Assembly: GCF_900302455.1 (NCBI RefSeq)
Contig: NZ_ONZG01000002.1
Span: 1 to 64,000 of the forward strand
Direction of reading: 5' to 3'
Length of the DNA stretch: 64,000 nt
DNA from: Falsiruegeria mediterranea M17
GTDB taxonomy: Bacteria; Pseudomonadota; Alphaproteobacteria; Rhodobacterales; Rhodobacteraceae
Shown here: positions 1-8,679 of the stretch, piece by piece
How the letters are laid out: each line of letters starts with the position of its first letter
How positions within the stretch are numbered: the first letter of the stretch is position 1
Made by a program: the position numbers and the translations under genes
The notes under the pieces: generated by a model
The model's input: only the letters and a program-made list of their open reading frames with translations
Told to the model about the DNA's origin: nothing
Databases searched by the model: none

Positions 1-164
1 CGAAGCACAAATCCTGATCGAACAATGGAGAAAAAACTACAACACGAAACGTCCACATAGTGCCCTAGGTTATCGCCCGCCAGCGCCCGAAACCATCGTC
101 CAGATGGACCAAAGGCCAATCATGCACTAACAATCAAACCGGACCACTCAGGTGGGGCTGATCA
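1..164 (+). mobile_element. Right end of an IS3-family insertion sequence
   Basis: The transposase end is followed by about 34 bases containing a GC-rich stretch (ACTCAGGTGGGGCTGATCA, ending near 164). This is a plausible terminal inverted repeat, because IS3 elements end in ...CA. The matching left end is outside the window, so the boundary is an estimate and no target duplication can be checked. A similar GTGGGGCAGGTGAG-like stretch occurs in inverted orientation at about 205-218 and may be coincidental. Confidence 0.45.
2..130 (+). CDS. IS3-family transposase OrfB, 3' fragment
   Basis: An open frame entering from the left edge encodes the last 42 residues of an integrase-type transposase. 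It contains the signature RPHSALGYRPPAPE, which is typical of the C-terminal end of IS3-family OrfB (DDE, rve superfamily). The catalytic residues lie outside the window. The gene is complete at its 3' end (TAA 128-130). It could belong to an intact element extending to the left. The exact IS subgroup cannot be decided from 42 residues. Confidence 0.85.
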   Translation, partial: EAQILIEQWRKNYNTKRPHSALGYRPPAPETIVQMDQRPIMH

Positions 165-477
165 GCACCACAAGATCGATTAGGCAACTTTTTGGTGATT
201 GCCCTCACCTGCCCCACAAAAGTTTTGACCAGCTCGTTGGCTTACAATGGTTTGGGGGGCTCTCAAAATCCAGTTCCCTTGCCGCAAATCGGCAAGGGAA
301 CCTTCTTTTTCAAGACAGTTGCATTAGAGGAGAAGGGACCCATCCGAACATTCACTGAACCCACCAAGCGTCGTTGCAATGAGCCAAGTTACCTGGTCGC
401 GACGCTGCGAGGGTTCAACCACTCGTAAACCCGCAATCCGGACGGCTCAGTTCTTCCCTCTCTTGTTGCCTGCTCAG
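165..477. other. Intergenic stretch without a supported gene
   Basis: About 310 bases between the IS end and the GGDEF gene. Short open frames here have no recognisable domain and no good ribosome binding site. The only clear structure is the strong hairpin at 273-312, listed separately. The stretch may be the remains of a locus cut by the insertion sequence. Confidence 0.5.
273..312 (+). terminator. Rho-independent terminator with no upstream gene
   Basis: A perfect 11-bp stem GTTCCCTTGCC / GGCAAGGGAAC with a 7-base loop is followed by CTTCTTTTTC. On the + strand this is a good intrinsic terminator. The only + strand gene upstream is the transposase fragment, so the gene it originally served was probably displaced by the IS. 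On the minus strand the tail is poorer, so it is a weaker candidate for ending the GGDEF gene. Confidence 0.6.
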
Positions 478-1422
478 CTACTCGCTTTCTACGGCACACG
501 AATGTCGCGTTTTGGAAACACTTGGGATCTCAAGATTGCCAGCAACAACAACCTGATTTCGCCCCTTGTGTTTCGCCATGTAAAGCAGCTCATCCGCCTG
601 CTTAAGCAGAGATGCCCCATCGACAGAAACTGCGCCGAGTGCCGACAGCCCGATACTCACCGTCAGGTGTATCCTGTGGGCATCTGCTTTGATTTCCTGC
701 TGCATAACGTTTTTGCGCAGGCGCTCGCACGCGATGAAAGCACCGGAAAGATCGGTTTCAGGGAAGACAAGAGCAAACTCCTCACCGCCGAGCCGACCAA
801 CAAGGTCAATTGTTCGGAACTCTCTGATCAGCATCCTGGACAACTGTTGCAGAACCTTGTCCCCCGCATCGTGGCCATAGGTGTCATTGATGCGTTTGAA
901 ATGGTCCACGTCCAGCATCGCAACGGAAAGTGGCTGCCCAATTTCGACGGCCCTCTGAAAATTCGCCTCAAGCGTTTTCAGAAATGGCCTGCGGTTTGAA
1001 ACTTGGGTCAGAGGGTCGGTGTTCGCTTCGATCTGCAGAAGATCATAAGCCTTTGTTAATTCGCGGATGCTCAGTATTCCAACAAGCTTCTTGTCCTCAA
1101 GTACTGGCATGTGCCGGAACGAATGGTCGTTCATCAACCGCAGCACAAAAGCTACCTCGTCCTCGGGGCTGCAAGAAACGACCGATTTGGTCATCACCTC
1201 CGAGACAAGTTGTTCCCCCGCCAACGGATCCGTGCTGGCGACAACTGGGACCAAATCCCGCTCAGAGACTATTCCAATCATCTCGTTGTCGTCATCGGTA
1301 ACAACCAAGGCGCCAAGTTTGTGCTCAAGTAAAAGCTGAGCGGTGTCCCTCAATGTGAAATCAGGACCGACGCCCTTAACGTCAGTTGATCTCTTAGACA
1401 GCAATAATGTTTCGACTTTCAC
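478..1422 (-). CDS. Diguanylate cyclase with two N-terminal CBS domains
   Basis: The 314-residue protein probably makes cyclic di-GMP from two GTP. Residues about 1-125 form a tandem CBS pair (motifs like GALVVTDDDNEMIGIVSERDL and MPVLEDKKLVGILSIREL), which usually binds adenine nucleotides and would act as the sensor. Residues about 135-295 are a GGDEF domain with DPLTQVSNRR, DVDHFKRINDTYGHDAGD and an intact active-site GGEEF. No transmembrane segment or EAL domain is present, so it should be cytosolic. The start is GTG with AGGAG six bases upstream. It stands alone, facing the IS remnant. c-di-GMP synthesis is well supported by the intact motif. The CBS ligand is not known. Confidence 0.9.
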   Translation of the reverse strand: MKVETLLLSKRSTDVKGVGPDFTLRDTAQLLLEHKLGALVVTDDDNEMIGIVSERDLVPVVASTDPLAGEQLVSEVMTKSVVSCSPEDEVAFVLRLMNDHSFRHMPVLEDKKLVGILSIRELTKAYDLLQIEANTDPLTQVSNRRPFLKTLEANFQRAVEIGQPLSVAMLDVDHFKRINDTYGHDAGDKVLQQLSRMLIREFRTIDLVGRLGGEEFALVFPETDLSGAFIACERLRKNVMQQEIKADAHRIHLTVSIGLSALGAVSVDGASLLKQADELLYMAKHKGRNQVVVAGNLEIPSVSKTRHSCAVESE

Positions 1423-1724
1423 GTTCCACTCCTAGCTAACCCAGGAGGCAGGATAGCGGGAAACCGTAAACTACAGCTGAAGACGCTCGGGGTGAGAACA
1501 GAGGATGTGTCGAACAGAGGCAGCGGCAAGCACAGTTCCGTCTTTCCGACGAATCCGCCAAGGTCTTGCGCCACCACCAGCCGGGCGCAATACCGCCACT
1601 TTCGATTGATCAAGTGCATGACTTTACCAGCCATGCCCATACCCATTTGCAACCGAAGCTTCACCCTTGGAACGGATCAATACCGCTGTATTACAAGGTT
1701 TTTTTAGACACCAAAGAGATAGGA
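1423..1724. other. Intergenic stretch without a supported gene
   Basis: About 300 bases between the GGDEF gene and tRNA-Val. An 81-residue minus-strand frame (1419-1664) reads through most of it but matches no family and overlaps the start region of the GGDEF gene. No clear terminator or repeat was seen. It should contain the promoter of the GGDEF gene. Confidence 0.5.
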
Positions 1725-1799
1725 TGGTGGGTGATAAGAGATTTGAACTCCTGACATCTTCGATGTGAACGAAGCGCTCTACCACTGAGCTAATCACCC
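1725..1799 (-). tRNA. tRNA-Val (anticodon CAC)
   Basis: Read on the minus strand, a 75-base cloverleaf folds fully. The acceptor stem is GGGTGAT/ATCACCC, followed by discriminator A and an encoded CCA. The D-arm is GCTC-AGTGGTA-GAGC. The anticodon stem CTTCG/CGAAG has loop TTCACAT (anticodon CAC). The T-arm is AGGAG-TTCAAAT-CTCTT. The CAC anticodon reads GTG valine codons. Confidence 0.97.
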
Positions 1800-1818
1800 A
1801 TTGGGCGGGGGTTTAACC

Positions 1819-2298
1819 CTACTCCGCCGCCTCTGCAAGAGGTTCTTTTTCGTCCGGACCGGTCGAATTGCTCTGGCGCAGTTTGCACACGATCACGCGG
1901 CCATTGTCCTTCTCTTCAACCCGGTTGATGCGCAGTTTGCCCAGCGGTTGCAGGTTCAATTCGCGCCCCGACGCAATCGCTTCGCCCAAAACGGCCAAGG
2001 CGGCTTCGATCGCCGGTTTTGCGTCTTTTTTCTTGATACCGGCTCTGTCCACCACCAGGTCGATCAGCTCGCGCTTTTTCATCTCGGGGCCATCGATGGA
2101 GGGCACCTCGACATCAGCGGCGGTGGGCTTGATGACCTTGGGCAATTCCGTTTCTGCAACAGACGCCGTCTCGGTGACTGGGGCCTTGGGGGCGCCCGAT
2201 TTGGTGGTTGTGGTTTTGGGGGTTGCAGCCTTGGTCGGGGTACGGCGCGCGGGCGTTTTGCGCGGCGTGCGCGTGGTTGTTGTGGTGCTCTTAGCCAT
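1819..2298 (-). CDS. HU-family DNA-binding protein with a histone-H1-like basic tail
   Basis: The 159-residue product has two parts. Residues 1 to about 60 are almost only Thr, Lys, Pro, Arg and Ala with PRKTPARRTPTKAATPKT-type repeats. Residues about 75-145 resemble the HU/IHF fold (KKRELIDLVVDRAGIKKKDA, then a beta-arm region GKLRINRVEEKDNGRVIV). The usual HU arm-tip motif RNPxTG is absent. It probably coats or bends chromosomal DNA, and the tail should add non-specific binding. The chosen ATG has GAGG six bases upstream. The longer frame back to 2421 lacks such a site. Confidence 0.75.
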   Translation of the reverse strand: MAKSTTTTTRTPRKTPARRTPTKAATPKTTTTKSGAPKAPVTETASVAETELPKVIKPTAADVEVPSIDGPEMKKRELIDLVVDRAGIKKKDAKPAIEAALAVLGEAIASGRELNLQPLGKLRINRVEEKDNGRVIVCKLRQSNSTGPDEKEPLAEAAE

Positions 2299-2433
2299 GG
2301 GATGCCTCATACCTGCGTTTTTATTTTCTGTTGCCAGCATAGCGACAAAAACCCTTAAAAACCAGAAAACATAGGCGAAAGTTTCCAATCCGTCACATAT
2401 CGGCCCCAGAGCGCTGTTCAAAATGACACCAAC

Positions 2434-2466
2434 GAAAAAGGGCGGACCGTGTAGACCCGCCCCTTG
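2434..2466 (-). terminator. Terminator of lon
   Basis: Read on the minus strand just after the lon stop, GGGCGG and CCGCCC arms enclose an 11-base loop and are followed by a T-rich tail (TTTTTCG). Position and orientation fit an intrinsic terminator for lon. Confidence 0.6.
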
Positions 2467-2484
2467 CCAAACCTTTCACGCCGG

Positions 2485-4893
2485 TCAGTGCGCCGTGGCC
2501 GAGGCACCGTCACCGCTGATGATCGACGCTTTGGCGGCGGCAGCCTCTTCGGCGGCCTCGTCCCAATCGATGGGCTCCGGCTCGGCCGTCAGCGCGTGTT
2601 TCAGAACTTCGGACACATGGCTGACCGGAATGATCTCCAGCCCCTCTTTCACATTGTCCGGGATCTCGGGCAGATCCTTTTCGTTCTCTTGCGGGATCAG
2701 CACCGTCTTGACGCCGCCCCGCAGGGCTGCCAGCAGCTTTTCTTTCAGCCCACCGATGGCGCTTGCATTACCCCGCAGCGTGACCTCACCCGTCATGGCG
2801 ATGTCCTTGCGCACCGGAATGCCGGTCAGCACCGACACGATGGCCGTGACCATGGCCAGACCGGCGCTTGGCCCGTCCTTGGGCGTGGCACCATCGGGCA
2901 CGTGGACGTGGATGTCCAGTTTGTCGAACTGTGGTGGCTTGACGCCGATCTGCGGGCTGATCGAGCGCACATAGCTTGACGCCGCCTCGATCGACTCCTT
3001 CATCACATCGCCCAGCTTGCCGGTGGTCTTCATCCGACCCTTGCCCGGCAGGCGCAGCGCCTCGATGCTCAGCAATTCACCACCAACCGAGGTATAGGCC
3101 AGACCGGTGACAACACCCACCTGATCCTCTTTCTCGGCCAGACCATAGCGGAACTTCTTCACGCCCAGGAAATCGTCAAGATTTTCAGCAGTTACCGTGA
3201 CTTCTTCAGCCTCTTTCTTGACGATCTTGGTCAGCGATTTCCGCGCCACCTTGGCGATCTCACGCTCCAGGTTCCGCACGCCCGCCTCGCGGGTATAGGT
3301 GCGGATGATCTCGGTCAGCGCCTCGTCGGTCAGCTCAAATTCCTTGGCCTTCAGACCGTGGTTCTTGACCTGTTTGCCGATCAAATGCTGCTTGGCGATC
3401 TCACGCTTTTCATCCTCGGTGTAACCCGACAGCGGAATGATCTCCATTCGGTCGAGCAGCGGCCCGGGCATGTTGTAGCTGTTGGATGTGGTCAGGAACA
3501 TCACGTTCGAAAGGTCATATTCGACCTCAAGATAGTGATCCATGAACGTGTTGTTCTGTTCCGGATCCAGCACTTCGAGCATCGCCGACGCCGGATCACC
3601 CCGGAAGTCCTGCCCCATCTTGTCGATCTCATCCAGCAGGATCAGCGGGTTCGTGGTCTTGGCCTTTTTCAAAGCCTGGATGATCTTGCCGGGCATCGAG
3701 CCGATGTAAGTCCGACGGTGACCGCGGATCTCACTCTCGTCACGCACGCCACCCAAGGAAATGCGAATGAACTCGCGCCCCGTCGCCCTGGCAACAGACT
3801 TGCCAAGCGAGGTCTTGCCCACACCCGGAGGGCCCACAAGGCACAGGATCGGCCCTTTGAGCTTCTTTGAGCGCTGTTGCACCGCAAGGTACTCGACAAT
3901 GCGCTCCTTGACCTTCTCCAGACCATAATGGTCGGCGTCCAGAATATCCTGAGCCCGGACCAAGTCCTTTTTCACGCGGGATTTGGTGCCCCACGGGATC
4001 GACAGCATCCAGTCCAGATAGTTGCGCACCACCGTGGCTTCGGCCGACATGGGCGACATGTTTTTCAGCTTCTTCAGCTCGGCATCAGCCTTTTCGCGAG
4101 CCTCTTTGCTCAGCTTGGTCTCGGCGATTTTGGCTTCCAGCTCGGCAACTTCGTTGCCACCGTCCTCGCCATCGCCCAGCTCCTTCTGAATGGCCTTCAT
4201 CTGCTCATTCAGATAATATTCGCGCTGCGTCTTCTCCATCTGGGATTTGACGCGGGTTTTGATCTTTTTCTCGACCTGCAGAACCGACATTTCGCCCTGC
4301 ATCAGGCCATAGACTTTTTCCAGCCGCTCGCTGACGGAAAGCGTCTCCAGCAGCTCTTGCTTCTGCTCCACTTCCAGCCCCAAATGGCCCGACACCAGAT
4401 CGGCCAGCTTGGCGGGCTCCGTGGCCTCGCCGACGGCGGCAAGGGCTTCTTCGGGGATGTTTTTGCGCACCTTGGCATAGCGCTCGAATTCATCACCCAC
4501 CGAACGCAACAGTGCCTCGGTGGTGGTCACATCGCCCGGCATCTCGGTCAGATACTCGGCGCGGGCCTCGAAAAAGTTGTCATTTTCCAGGAAATCGGTA
4601 ATCCGCACCCGCGCCTGACCTTCGACCAGCACCTTGACGGTGCCATCGGGCAGCTTCAGCAGTTGCAAAACATTGGCGAGGACACCGGCCTTGAAAATCC
4701 CGTCCTGTTCAGGGTCGTCGACCGAGGGGTCGATCTGGCTCGACAGCAGGATCTGCTTGTCGTCCTGCATCACCTCTTCCAGTGCGCGCACCGATTTCTC
4801 GCGGCCCACAAACAGGGGCACGATCATATGCGGAAACACGACAATGTCGCGCAGCGGCAGAACGGGGTAAGAGGAGTTGAGAGGCTCTTGCAT
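2485..4893 (-). CDS. lon: ATP-dependent protease Lon
   Basis: A cytosolic AAA+ serine protease of 802 residues, the usual length for bacterial LonA. It degrades misfolded and regulatory proteins. It starts with the LON substrate-binding domain (LPLRDIVVFPHMIVPLFVGR). A coiled linker follows. The AAA+ module has Walker A GPPGVGKTSL (about residue 355), Walker B ILLDEIDKMG and sensor motifs. The C-terminal protease domain carries the catalytic serine in PKDGPSAG (about residue 680) and the dyad lysine in the GGLKEKLLAA region. AAGGA lies upstream of the ATG. A probable RpoH promoter lies upstream, and HU and tRNA-Val lie downstream. lon next to hup is a common bacterial arrangement. Confidence 0.98.
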   Translation of the reverse strand: MQEPLNSSYPVLPLRDIVVFPHMIVPLFVGREKSVRALEEVMQDDKQILLSSQIDPSVDDPEQDGIFKAGVLANVLQLLKLPDGTVKVLVEGQARVRITDFLENDNFFEARAEYLTEMPGDVTTTEALLRSVGDEFERYAKVRKNIPEEALAAVGEATEPAKLADLVSGHLGLEVEQKQELLETLSVSERLEKVYGLMQGEMSVLQVEKKIKTRVKSQMEKTQREYYLNEQMKAIQKELGDGEDGGNEVAELEAKIAETKLSKEAREKADAELKKLKNMSPMSAEATVVRNYLDWMLSIPWGTKSRVKKDLVRAQDILDADHYGLEKVKERIVEYLAVQQRSKKLKGPILCLVGPPGVGKTSLGKSVARATGREFIRISLGGVRDESEIRGHRRTYIGSMPGKIIQALKKAKTTNPLILLDEIDKMGQDFRGDPASAMLEVLDPEQNNTFMDHYLEVEYDLSNVMFLTTSNSYNMPGPLLDRMEIIPLSGYTEDEKREIAKQHLIGKQVKNHGLKAKEFELTDEALTEIIRTYTREAGVRNLEREIAKVARKSLTKIVKKEAEEVTVTAENLDDFLGVKKFRYGLAEKEDQVGVVTGLAYTSVGGELLSIEALRLPGKGRMKTTGKLGDVMKESIEAASSYVRSISPQIGVKPPQFDKLDIHVHVPDGATPKDGPSAGLAMVTAIVSVLTGIPVRKDIAMTGEVTLRGNASAIGGLKEKLLAALRGGVKTVLIPQENEKDLPEIPDNVKEGLEIIPVSHVSEVLKHALTAEPEPIDWDEAAEEAAAAKASIISGDGASATAH

Positions 4894-4970
4894 GCTCTTT
4901 CCTTATCGTTGGCAAGACGGCACCGGTCCCTGATACAGGCAACACTCGGCCATCTCCGGTCATGGATTGA

Positions 4971-5001
4971 TTAGGTGGGGCGATCTGCCCCCCATTTCAA
5001 C
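4971..5001 (-). promoter_or_regulatory. Probable heat-shock (RpoH) promoter of lon
   Basis: On the minus strand, GTTGAAA (4995-5001) and CCCCACCTAA (4971-4980) are separated by 14 bases. This is close to the sigma-32 consensus CTTGAAA-N11-16-CCCCATNT. The -10 element is about 78 bases upstream of the lon ATG. lon is a classical RpoH target, which supports the call. Confidence 0.6.
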
Positions 5002-5090
5002 CTCACGGTTCAATTCGTGACCAAGACAATGACCCGCCAGGCAACGGGCCGCAAGGCACGAATGACCCAAAGGTGAATTTTCAATGAAAC

Positions 5091-5141
5091 GGGACGGTGG
5101 GCGGGGCGATGTGCTTGCACGAGCGACGTCCCGCCGTCCCC
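5091..5141 (-). terminator. Hairpin downstream of tgt, probable terminator
   Basis: Arms GGGACGGTGGG and CCCGCCGTCCC pair over 11 bp with one G-T pair. The loop region contains a nested GTGC-TT-GCAC. It lies immediately after the tgt stop. The following minus-strand sequence is only modestly T-rich (GTTTCATT), so termination efficiency is uncertain. Confidence 0.45.
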
Positions 5142-5144
5142 AAG

Positions 5145-6275
5145 TCACAATGGCTCAATATCCCCCTGCGCCCGCTGCGCATGGAATTCGGCCTGCCAGT
5201 CCTCAAATGTTCCGGCACCAATCGCATCACGCATACCCTGCATGATCTCCTGAAAATAATGCAGATTGTGCCAGGTCAGTAGCATGCCCGAGATCATCTC
5301 GTTCGAGCGATACACATGATGCAGATAGGCACGGGAATAATTCGAACACGCCGGGCACGAACACGCCTCATCCAGAGGTCGCGGATCATCCGCATGACGT
5401 GCGTTCTTGATGTTGACCACGCCACGCCGGGTGAACACCTGCCCCGTCCGGCCCGAGCGTGACGGCAACACGCAGTCCATCATGTCTATGCCGCGGGCCA
5501 CCGCGCCCACGATGTCGTCGGGCTTGCCGACCCCCATCAGGTACCGCGGCTTGTCCTTGGGCAGATGATCTGGTGCATGGTCCAGACAGCCAAACATGGC
5601 CTCCTGCCCTTCGCCCACAGCCAGCCCACCGACGGCATAGCCATCAAACCCGATTTCCTTCAGAGCCTCCGCACTCTCTTCGCGGAAATCCGCCTCCAGT
5701 CCACCCTGCTGAATACCGAACAGGGCATGACCGGGCCGATCGCCAAACGCCTCTTTCGAGCGAGCGGCCCAGCGCATCGACAGGCGCATGCTCTCGGCAA
5801 TCCGGTCGCGGTCTGCCGGCAAGGCAGGGCATTCGTCAAAACACATGACAATATCACTGCCCAAAAGCTTCTGAATTTCCATCGAACGTTCAGGCGTCAG
5901 CTCATGCTTGGACCCGTCTATGTGGCTCTTGAAGGTCACGCCCTTCTCGGTCAACTTGCGCAGCCCCGCCAGCGACATAACCTGAAACCCGCCGCTGTCT
6001 GTCAAGATCGGTCGGTCCCAGTTCATGAACTTGTGCAAACCGCCCAGCCGGTCGATCCGCTCGGCCGTGGGCCGCAGCATCAGGTGATAAGTATTGCCCA
6101 GCAGAATGTCCGCACCCGTGGCCCGCACGCTTTCCGGCATCATCGCCTTGACCGTGGCCGCCGTCCCCACCGGCATGAAGGCCGGCGTGCGGATTTCACC
6201 GCGCGGCGTGTTGATCACGCCGGTGCGAGCCTTGCCATCAGTGGCTTTCAACTCGAATGAAAAACGCTCGGTCAT
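5145..6275 (-). CDS. tgt: Queuine tRNA-ribosyltransferase
   Basis: This 376-residue enzyme swaps guanine-34 of GUN-anticodon tRNAs for the queuosine precursor preQ1. Family motifs are all present: [12 protein letters not shown] near the start, DSGGFQ with the catalytic-site aspartate, [20 protein letters not shown], and the catalytic [10 protein letters not shown] (family LPTRxARNG/G). The zinc site CxCxxC...H appears as [17 protein letters not shown] near residue 310. Two ATGs are adjacent (6278 and 6275). AAGGA is six bases from the second, which is preferred. It follows the nucleoside hydrolase gene on the same strand by 78 bases. Confidence 0.97.
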   Translation of the reverse strand: MTERFSFELKATDGKARTGVINTPRGEIRTPAFMPVGTAATVKAMMPESVRATGADILLGNTYHLMLRPTAERIDRLGGLHKFMNWDRPILTDSGGFQVMSLAGLRKLTEKGVTFKSHIDGSKHELTPERSMEIQKLLGSDIVMCFDECPALPADRDRIAESMRLSMRWAARSKEAFGDRPGHALFGIQQGGLEADFREESAEALKEIGFDGYAVGGLAVGEGQEAMFGCLDHAPDHLPKDKPRYLMGVGKPDDIVGAVARGIDMMDCVLPSRSGRTGQVFTRRGVVNIKNARHADDPRPLDEACSCPACSNYSRAYLHHVYRSNEMISGMLLTWHNLHYFQEIMQGMRDAIGAGTFEDWQAEFHAQRAQGDIEPL

Positions 6276-6353
6276 CATGGGTCCTTAGAGCTATTGCAGG
6301 CAGATACGCTCAGCCAGCAGGGTTTGCCCCATCGCCCCTGTCAATGCAAGCGA

Positions 6354-7265
6354 TCAAGGCAGGCTGGCCACCTGCGCGGTAAACAAGTCCACAACGGCCG
6401 GACCATCGATGTCTCGGCACACGCGTACCTTGGCCCCAACGTCCACGGCCCGCGTCGCGCCAACGGCATCGCCGATCACATCAACCTGTACGCCCGTCTC
6501 GGTCATTTCGAACAAATGCGGATGGGTGCAGGCAATGACCGCTGTTGAATCATGCAGGCCACAGCCATCCTCTCCGGCGACGTTCTGGTAGAACTCCAGA
6601 TAGAATCGCGAGATTTCCTGCAAGAACCCTCCCGTGGCCTTGGACACCTGGGCCAAAGCGTCAAAATCCTGGGCCTGATAGAGCGTCTGCAACGTCACAT
6701 CGAGCCCCACCAGAACAATATTGCCCTCCGCGTTCAGAACCTCGGCCGCCGCCTGGGGATCATGATAGATGTTGGCTTCGGCATGCGCGGTGATGTTGCC
6801 CGGACAGAACACCGCCCCGCCCATGATCACCAACTGCGCCAAGTTCCCGAGGAACTCAGAATCCAGACGGATCGCATCGGCTATGTTTGTCAGAGGCCCA
6901 ATCGCACAGACCGACAGGTCGCCACGATGCGCGCGGGCCATTTCGACCAGATACGCGGCGGCAGGCAAATGATGATCCGATCCGATCTGTGGCACATCCG
7001 TGAAATGCCCAAACCCCTCGTCCCCATGTACGTAAGCCGAGGGCCGATAGGTTTCGGCGCCATAAGGCAAGGCCGCCCCCGTCGCCACAGGCAGCTCTGC
7101 CCCCAACAGGTTCAGCAGATAGCGGGCATTTCGACTCGATTGTGCTACATGGGTGTTGCCGAACACCGTGGTCAGACCCAGCAGGTCAATGTCAGGGGCC
7201 GCATGGGCATAGGCAATCGCCATGGCATCATCAATGCCGGGATCGGTGTCGATAATCAGTTTCAT
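6354..7265 (-). CDS. Inosine/uridine-preferring nucleoside hydrolase family protein
   Basis: The 303-residue protein probably hydrolyses the N-glycosidic bond of ribonucleosides for salvage. It begins with the calcium-binding signature IIDTDPGIDDAMAI. It also has NTHVAQSSRNA, the INPLTN-like segment IGPLTNIADA, and the C-terminal DSTAVIACTHP aspartate region. Length matches the IunH family. AAGGG lies upstream of the ATG. Base preference cannot be read from the sequence. It probably shares a transcript with tgt. Confidence 0.9.
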   Translation of the reverse strand: MKLIIDTDPGIDDAMAIAYAHAAPDIDLLGLTTVFGNTHVAQSSRNARYLLNLLGAELPVATGAALPYGAETYRPSAYVHGDEGFGHFTDVPQIGSDHHLPAAAYLVEMARAHRGDLSVCAIGPLTNIADAIRLDSEFLGNLAQLVIMGGAVFCPGNITAHAEANIYHDPQAAAEVLNAEGNIVLVGLDVTLQTLYQAQDFDALAQVSKATGGFLQEISRFYLEFYQNVAGEDGCGLHDSTAVIACTHPHLFEMTETGVQVDVIGDAVGATRAVDVGAKVRVCRDIDGPAVVDLFTAQVASLP

Positions 7266-7431
7266 GCGCGCCCTTTACGCCCATCAACACGGCCACACCA
7301 GCCCCGTTGGCTGCCAACGCACAGGTCAATTCCCCTTGTCAGCCGGGTCATTCCCCTCATACCTGTCTTGAAAATGGGCGACTCAACCCCCAAATGTATA
7401 CCATTGTACACCAATAACTTAAGGAGCAGCT

Positions 7432-8322
7432 ATGACCGAAGACCAGATCCTTGGCTTGATCACGCAGAACATCGTTCTGGTGCTGGGCGCCATCTTTATC
7501 GTGGTGGTCATCCTAAAAGGCATTAAGATCGTGCCGCAGTCCGAAAAATACGTTGTCGAACGCTTCGGCCGCCTGCACTCGGTGCTTGGACCCGGCATCA
7601 ACTTCATCGTGCCATTCCTGGATGTGGCCCGTCACAAGATCTCGATCCTGGAACGCCAGCTGCCCAACGCGACGCAAGACGCCATTACCAAGGACAACGT
7701 GCTAGTGCAGATCGACACATCCGTGTTCTATCGCATCCTTGAGCCGGAAAAGACCGTCTACCGCATCCGCGACGTCGATGGTGCCATCGCCACCACCGTG
7801 GCCGGTATCGTGCGCGCCGAGATCGGCAAGATGGACCTGGACGAGGTACAGTCGAACCGCGCCCAACTGATCGGGCAGATCCAACACTCGGTCGAAACCG
7901 CCGTCGACGATTGGGGCATCGAAGTGACCCGCGCCGAGATCTTGGACGTGAACCTCGACCAGGCCACCCGCGACGCCATGCTGCAACAGCTCAACGCCGA
8001 GCGCGCCCGCCGCGCGCAAGTGACCGAGGCCGAGGGCATGAAACGCTCGGTCGAACTGCAAGCCGACGCCGAGCTTTATGCGGCCGAACAAACCGCCAAG
8101 GCCCGCCGTATTCAGGCGGACGCCGAAGCCTATGCAACGCAAGTCGTCGCCAAGGCCATCTCCGAAAACGGCATCGAGGCGGCGCAATATCAGGTCGCCC
8201 TGAAGCAGGTGGAATCGCTCAACGCGCTCGGCAATGGCAGCGGCAAACAGACCATCGTCCTGCCCGCCAACGCGATCGAGGCGTTTGGCGACGCCTTCAA
8301 GATGCTGAAAGGGGGAAAATGA
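7432..8322 (+). CDS. SPFH/stomatin-like membrane protein (QmcA type)
   Basis: The 296-residue protein has one N-terminal membrane helix (about residues 8-28). A band-7/SPFH domain follows (VPQSEKYVVERFGRLHSVLGPG, NATQDAITKDNVLVQIDTSV). The C-terminal alanine/glutamate-rich coiled coil covers about residues 185-260. Such proteins form large ring oligomers in the inner membrane and guard membrane protein quality. The gene overlaps the NfeD-like gene by four bases. SPFH and NfeD are a widespread functional pair. GGAG precedes the ATG. Confidence 0.92.
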   Translation: MTEDQILGLITQNIVLVLGAIFIVVVILKGIKIVPQSEKYVVERFGRLHSVLGPGINFIVPFLDVARHKISILERQLPNATQDAITKDNVLVQIDTSVFYRILEPEKTVYRIRDVDGAIATTVAGIVRAEIGKMDLDEVQSNRAQLIGQIQHSVETAVDDWGIEVTRAEILDVNLDQATRDAMLQQLNAERARRAQVTEAEGMKRSVELQADAELYAAEQTAKARRIQADAEAYATQVVAKAISENGIEAAQYQVALKQVESLNALGNGSGKQTIVLPANAIEAFGDAFKMLKGGK

Positions 8323-8600
8323 TGACCGATCTCTGGTCCGTCTGGTGGGTCTGGATGGCCGCCGCGCTGGCACTCGCGATCATCGAGGTGCTGGCGCCCG
8401 GTTTCATCTTTCTGGGCTTCGCCATCGGCGCAGCCCTCACCGGACTCTTGCTACTGATCCTGCCCGGCATAGGGTGGACCATCCCCATCCTCGCCTTGAT
8501 CTTTGCCGCACTTTCCCTGGCCGCCTGGCTGATCCTGCGCCGCAGCTTTGCCCTGCGCACCGGTCAGGTGAAACACTTCGAGGATGACATCAACGGGTGA
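8319..8600 (+). CDS. NfeD-like membrane protein
   Basis: This 93-residue protein has two or three hydrophobic helices (about residues 10-75) and a short polar tail. It matches the short NfeD type, with no serine-protease domain and no complete C-terminal OB domain. It starts at ATG 8319 within the stop of the stomatin-like gene (ATGATGA), with GGGGG just upstream. ATG 8322 is an equally possible start. It probably partners the SPFH protein in the same membrane complex. A strong terminator follows. Confidence 0.85.
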   Translation: MMTDLWSVWWVWMAAALALAIIEVLAPGFIFLGFAIGAALTGLLLLILPGIGWTIPILALIFAALSLAAWLILRRSFALRTGQVKHFEDDING

Positions 8601-8622
8601 CCCCTTTTGCCATCTGGCCTGC

Positions 8623-8648
8623 GGGCCGTCCATTTGGGCGGCCCTTTT
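8623..8648 (+). terminator. Terminator of the SPFH/NfeD operon
   Basis: Arms GGGCCGTCC and GGGCGGCCC form a 9-bp stem with one T-G pair and loop ATTT. The tail TTTTACTT follows. It lies 22 bases after the NfeD stop. Confidence 0.8.
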
Positions 8649-8679
8649 ACTTCCCCCCCTGCCTCTTCAATAAACTCCC

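Noticed and set aside
1419-1664. 81-residue minus-strand frame upstream of the GGDEF gene
   Set aside because: No family resemblance, unusual composition and overlap with the GGDEF start region with its good GTG ribosome site.
3877-4974. 365-residue + strand open frame opposite lon
   Set aside because: It is antisense to a clearly conserved lon. The His/Leu/Gln-rich composition is typical of a shadow frame in GC-rich DNA.
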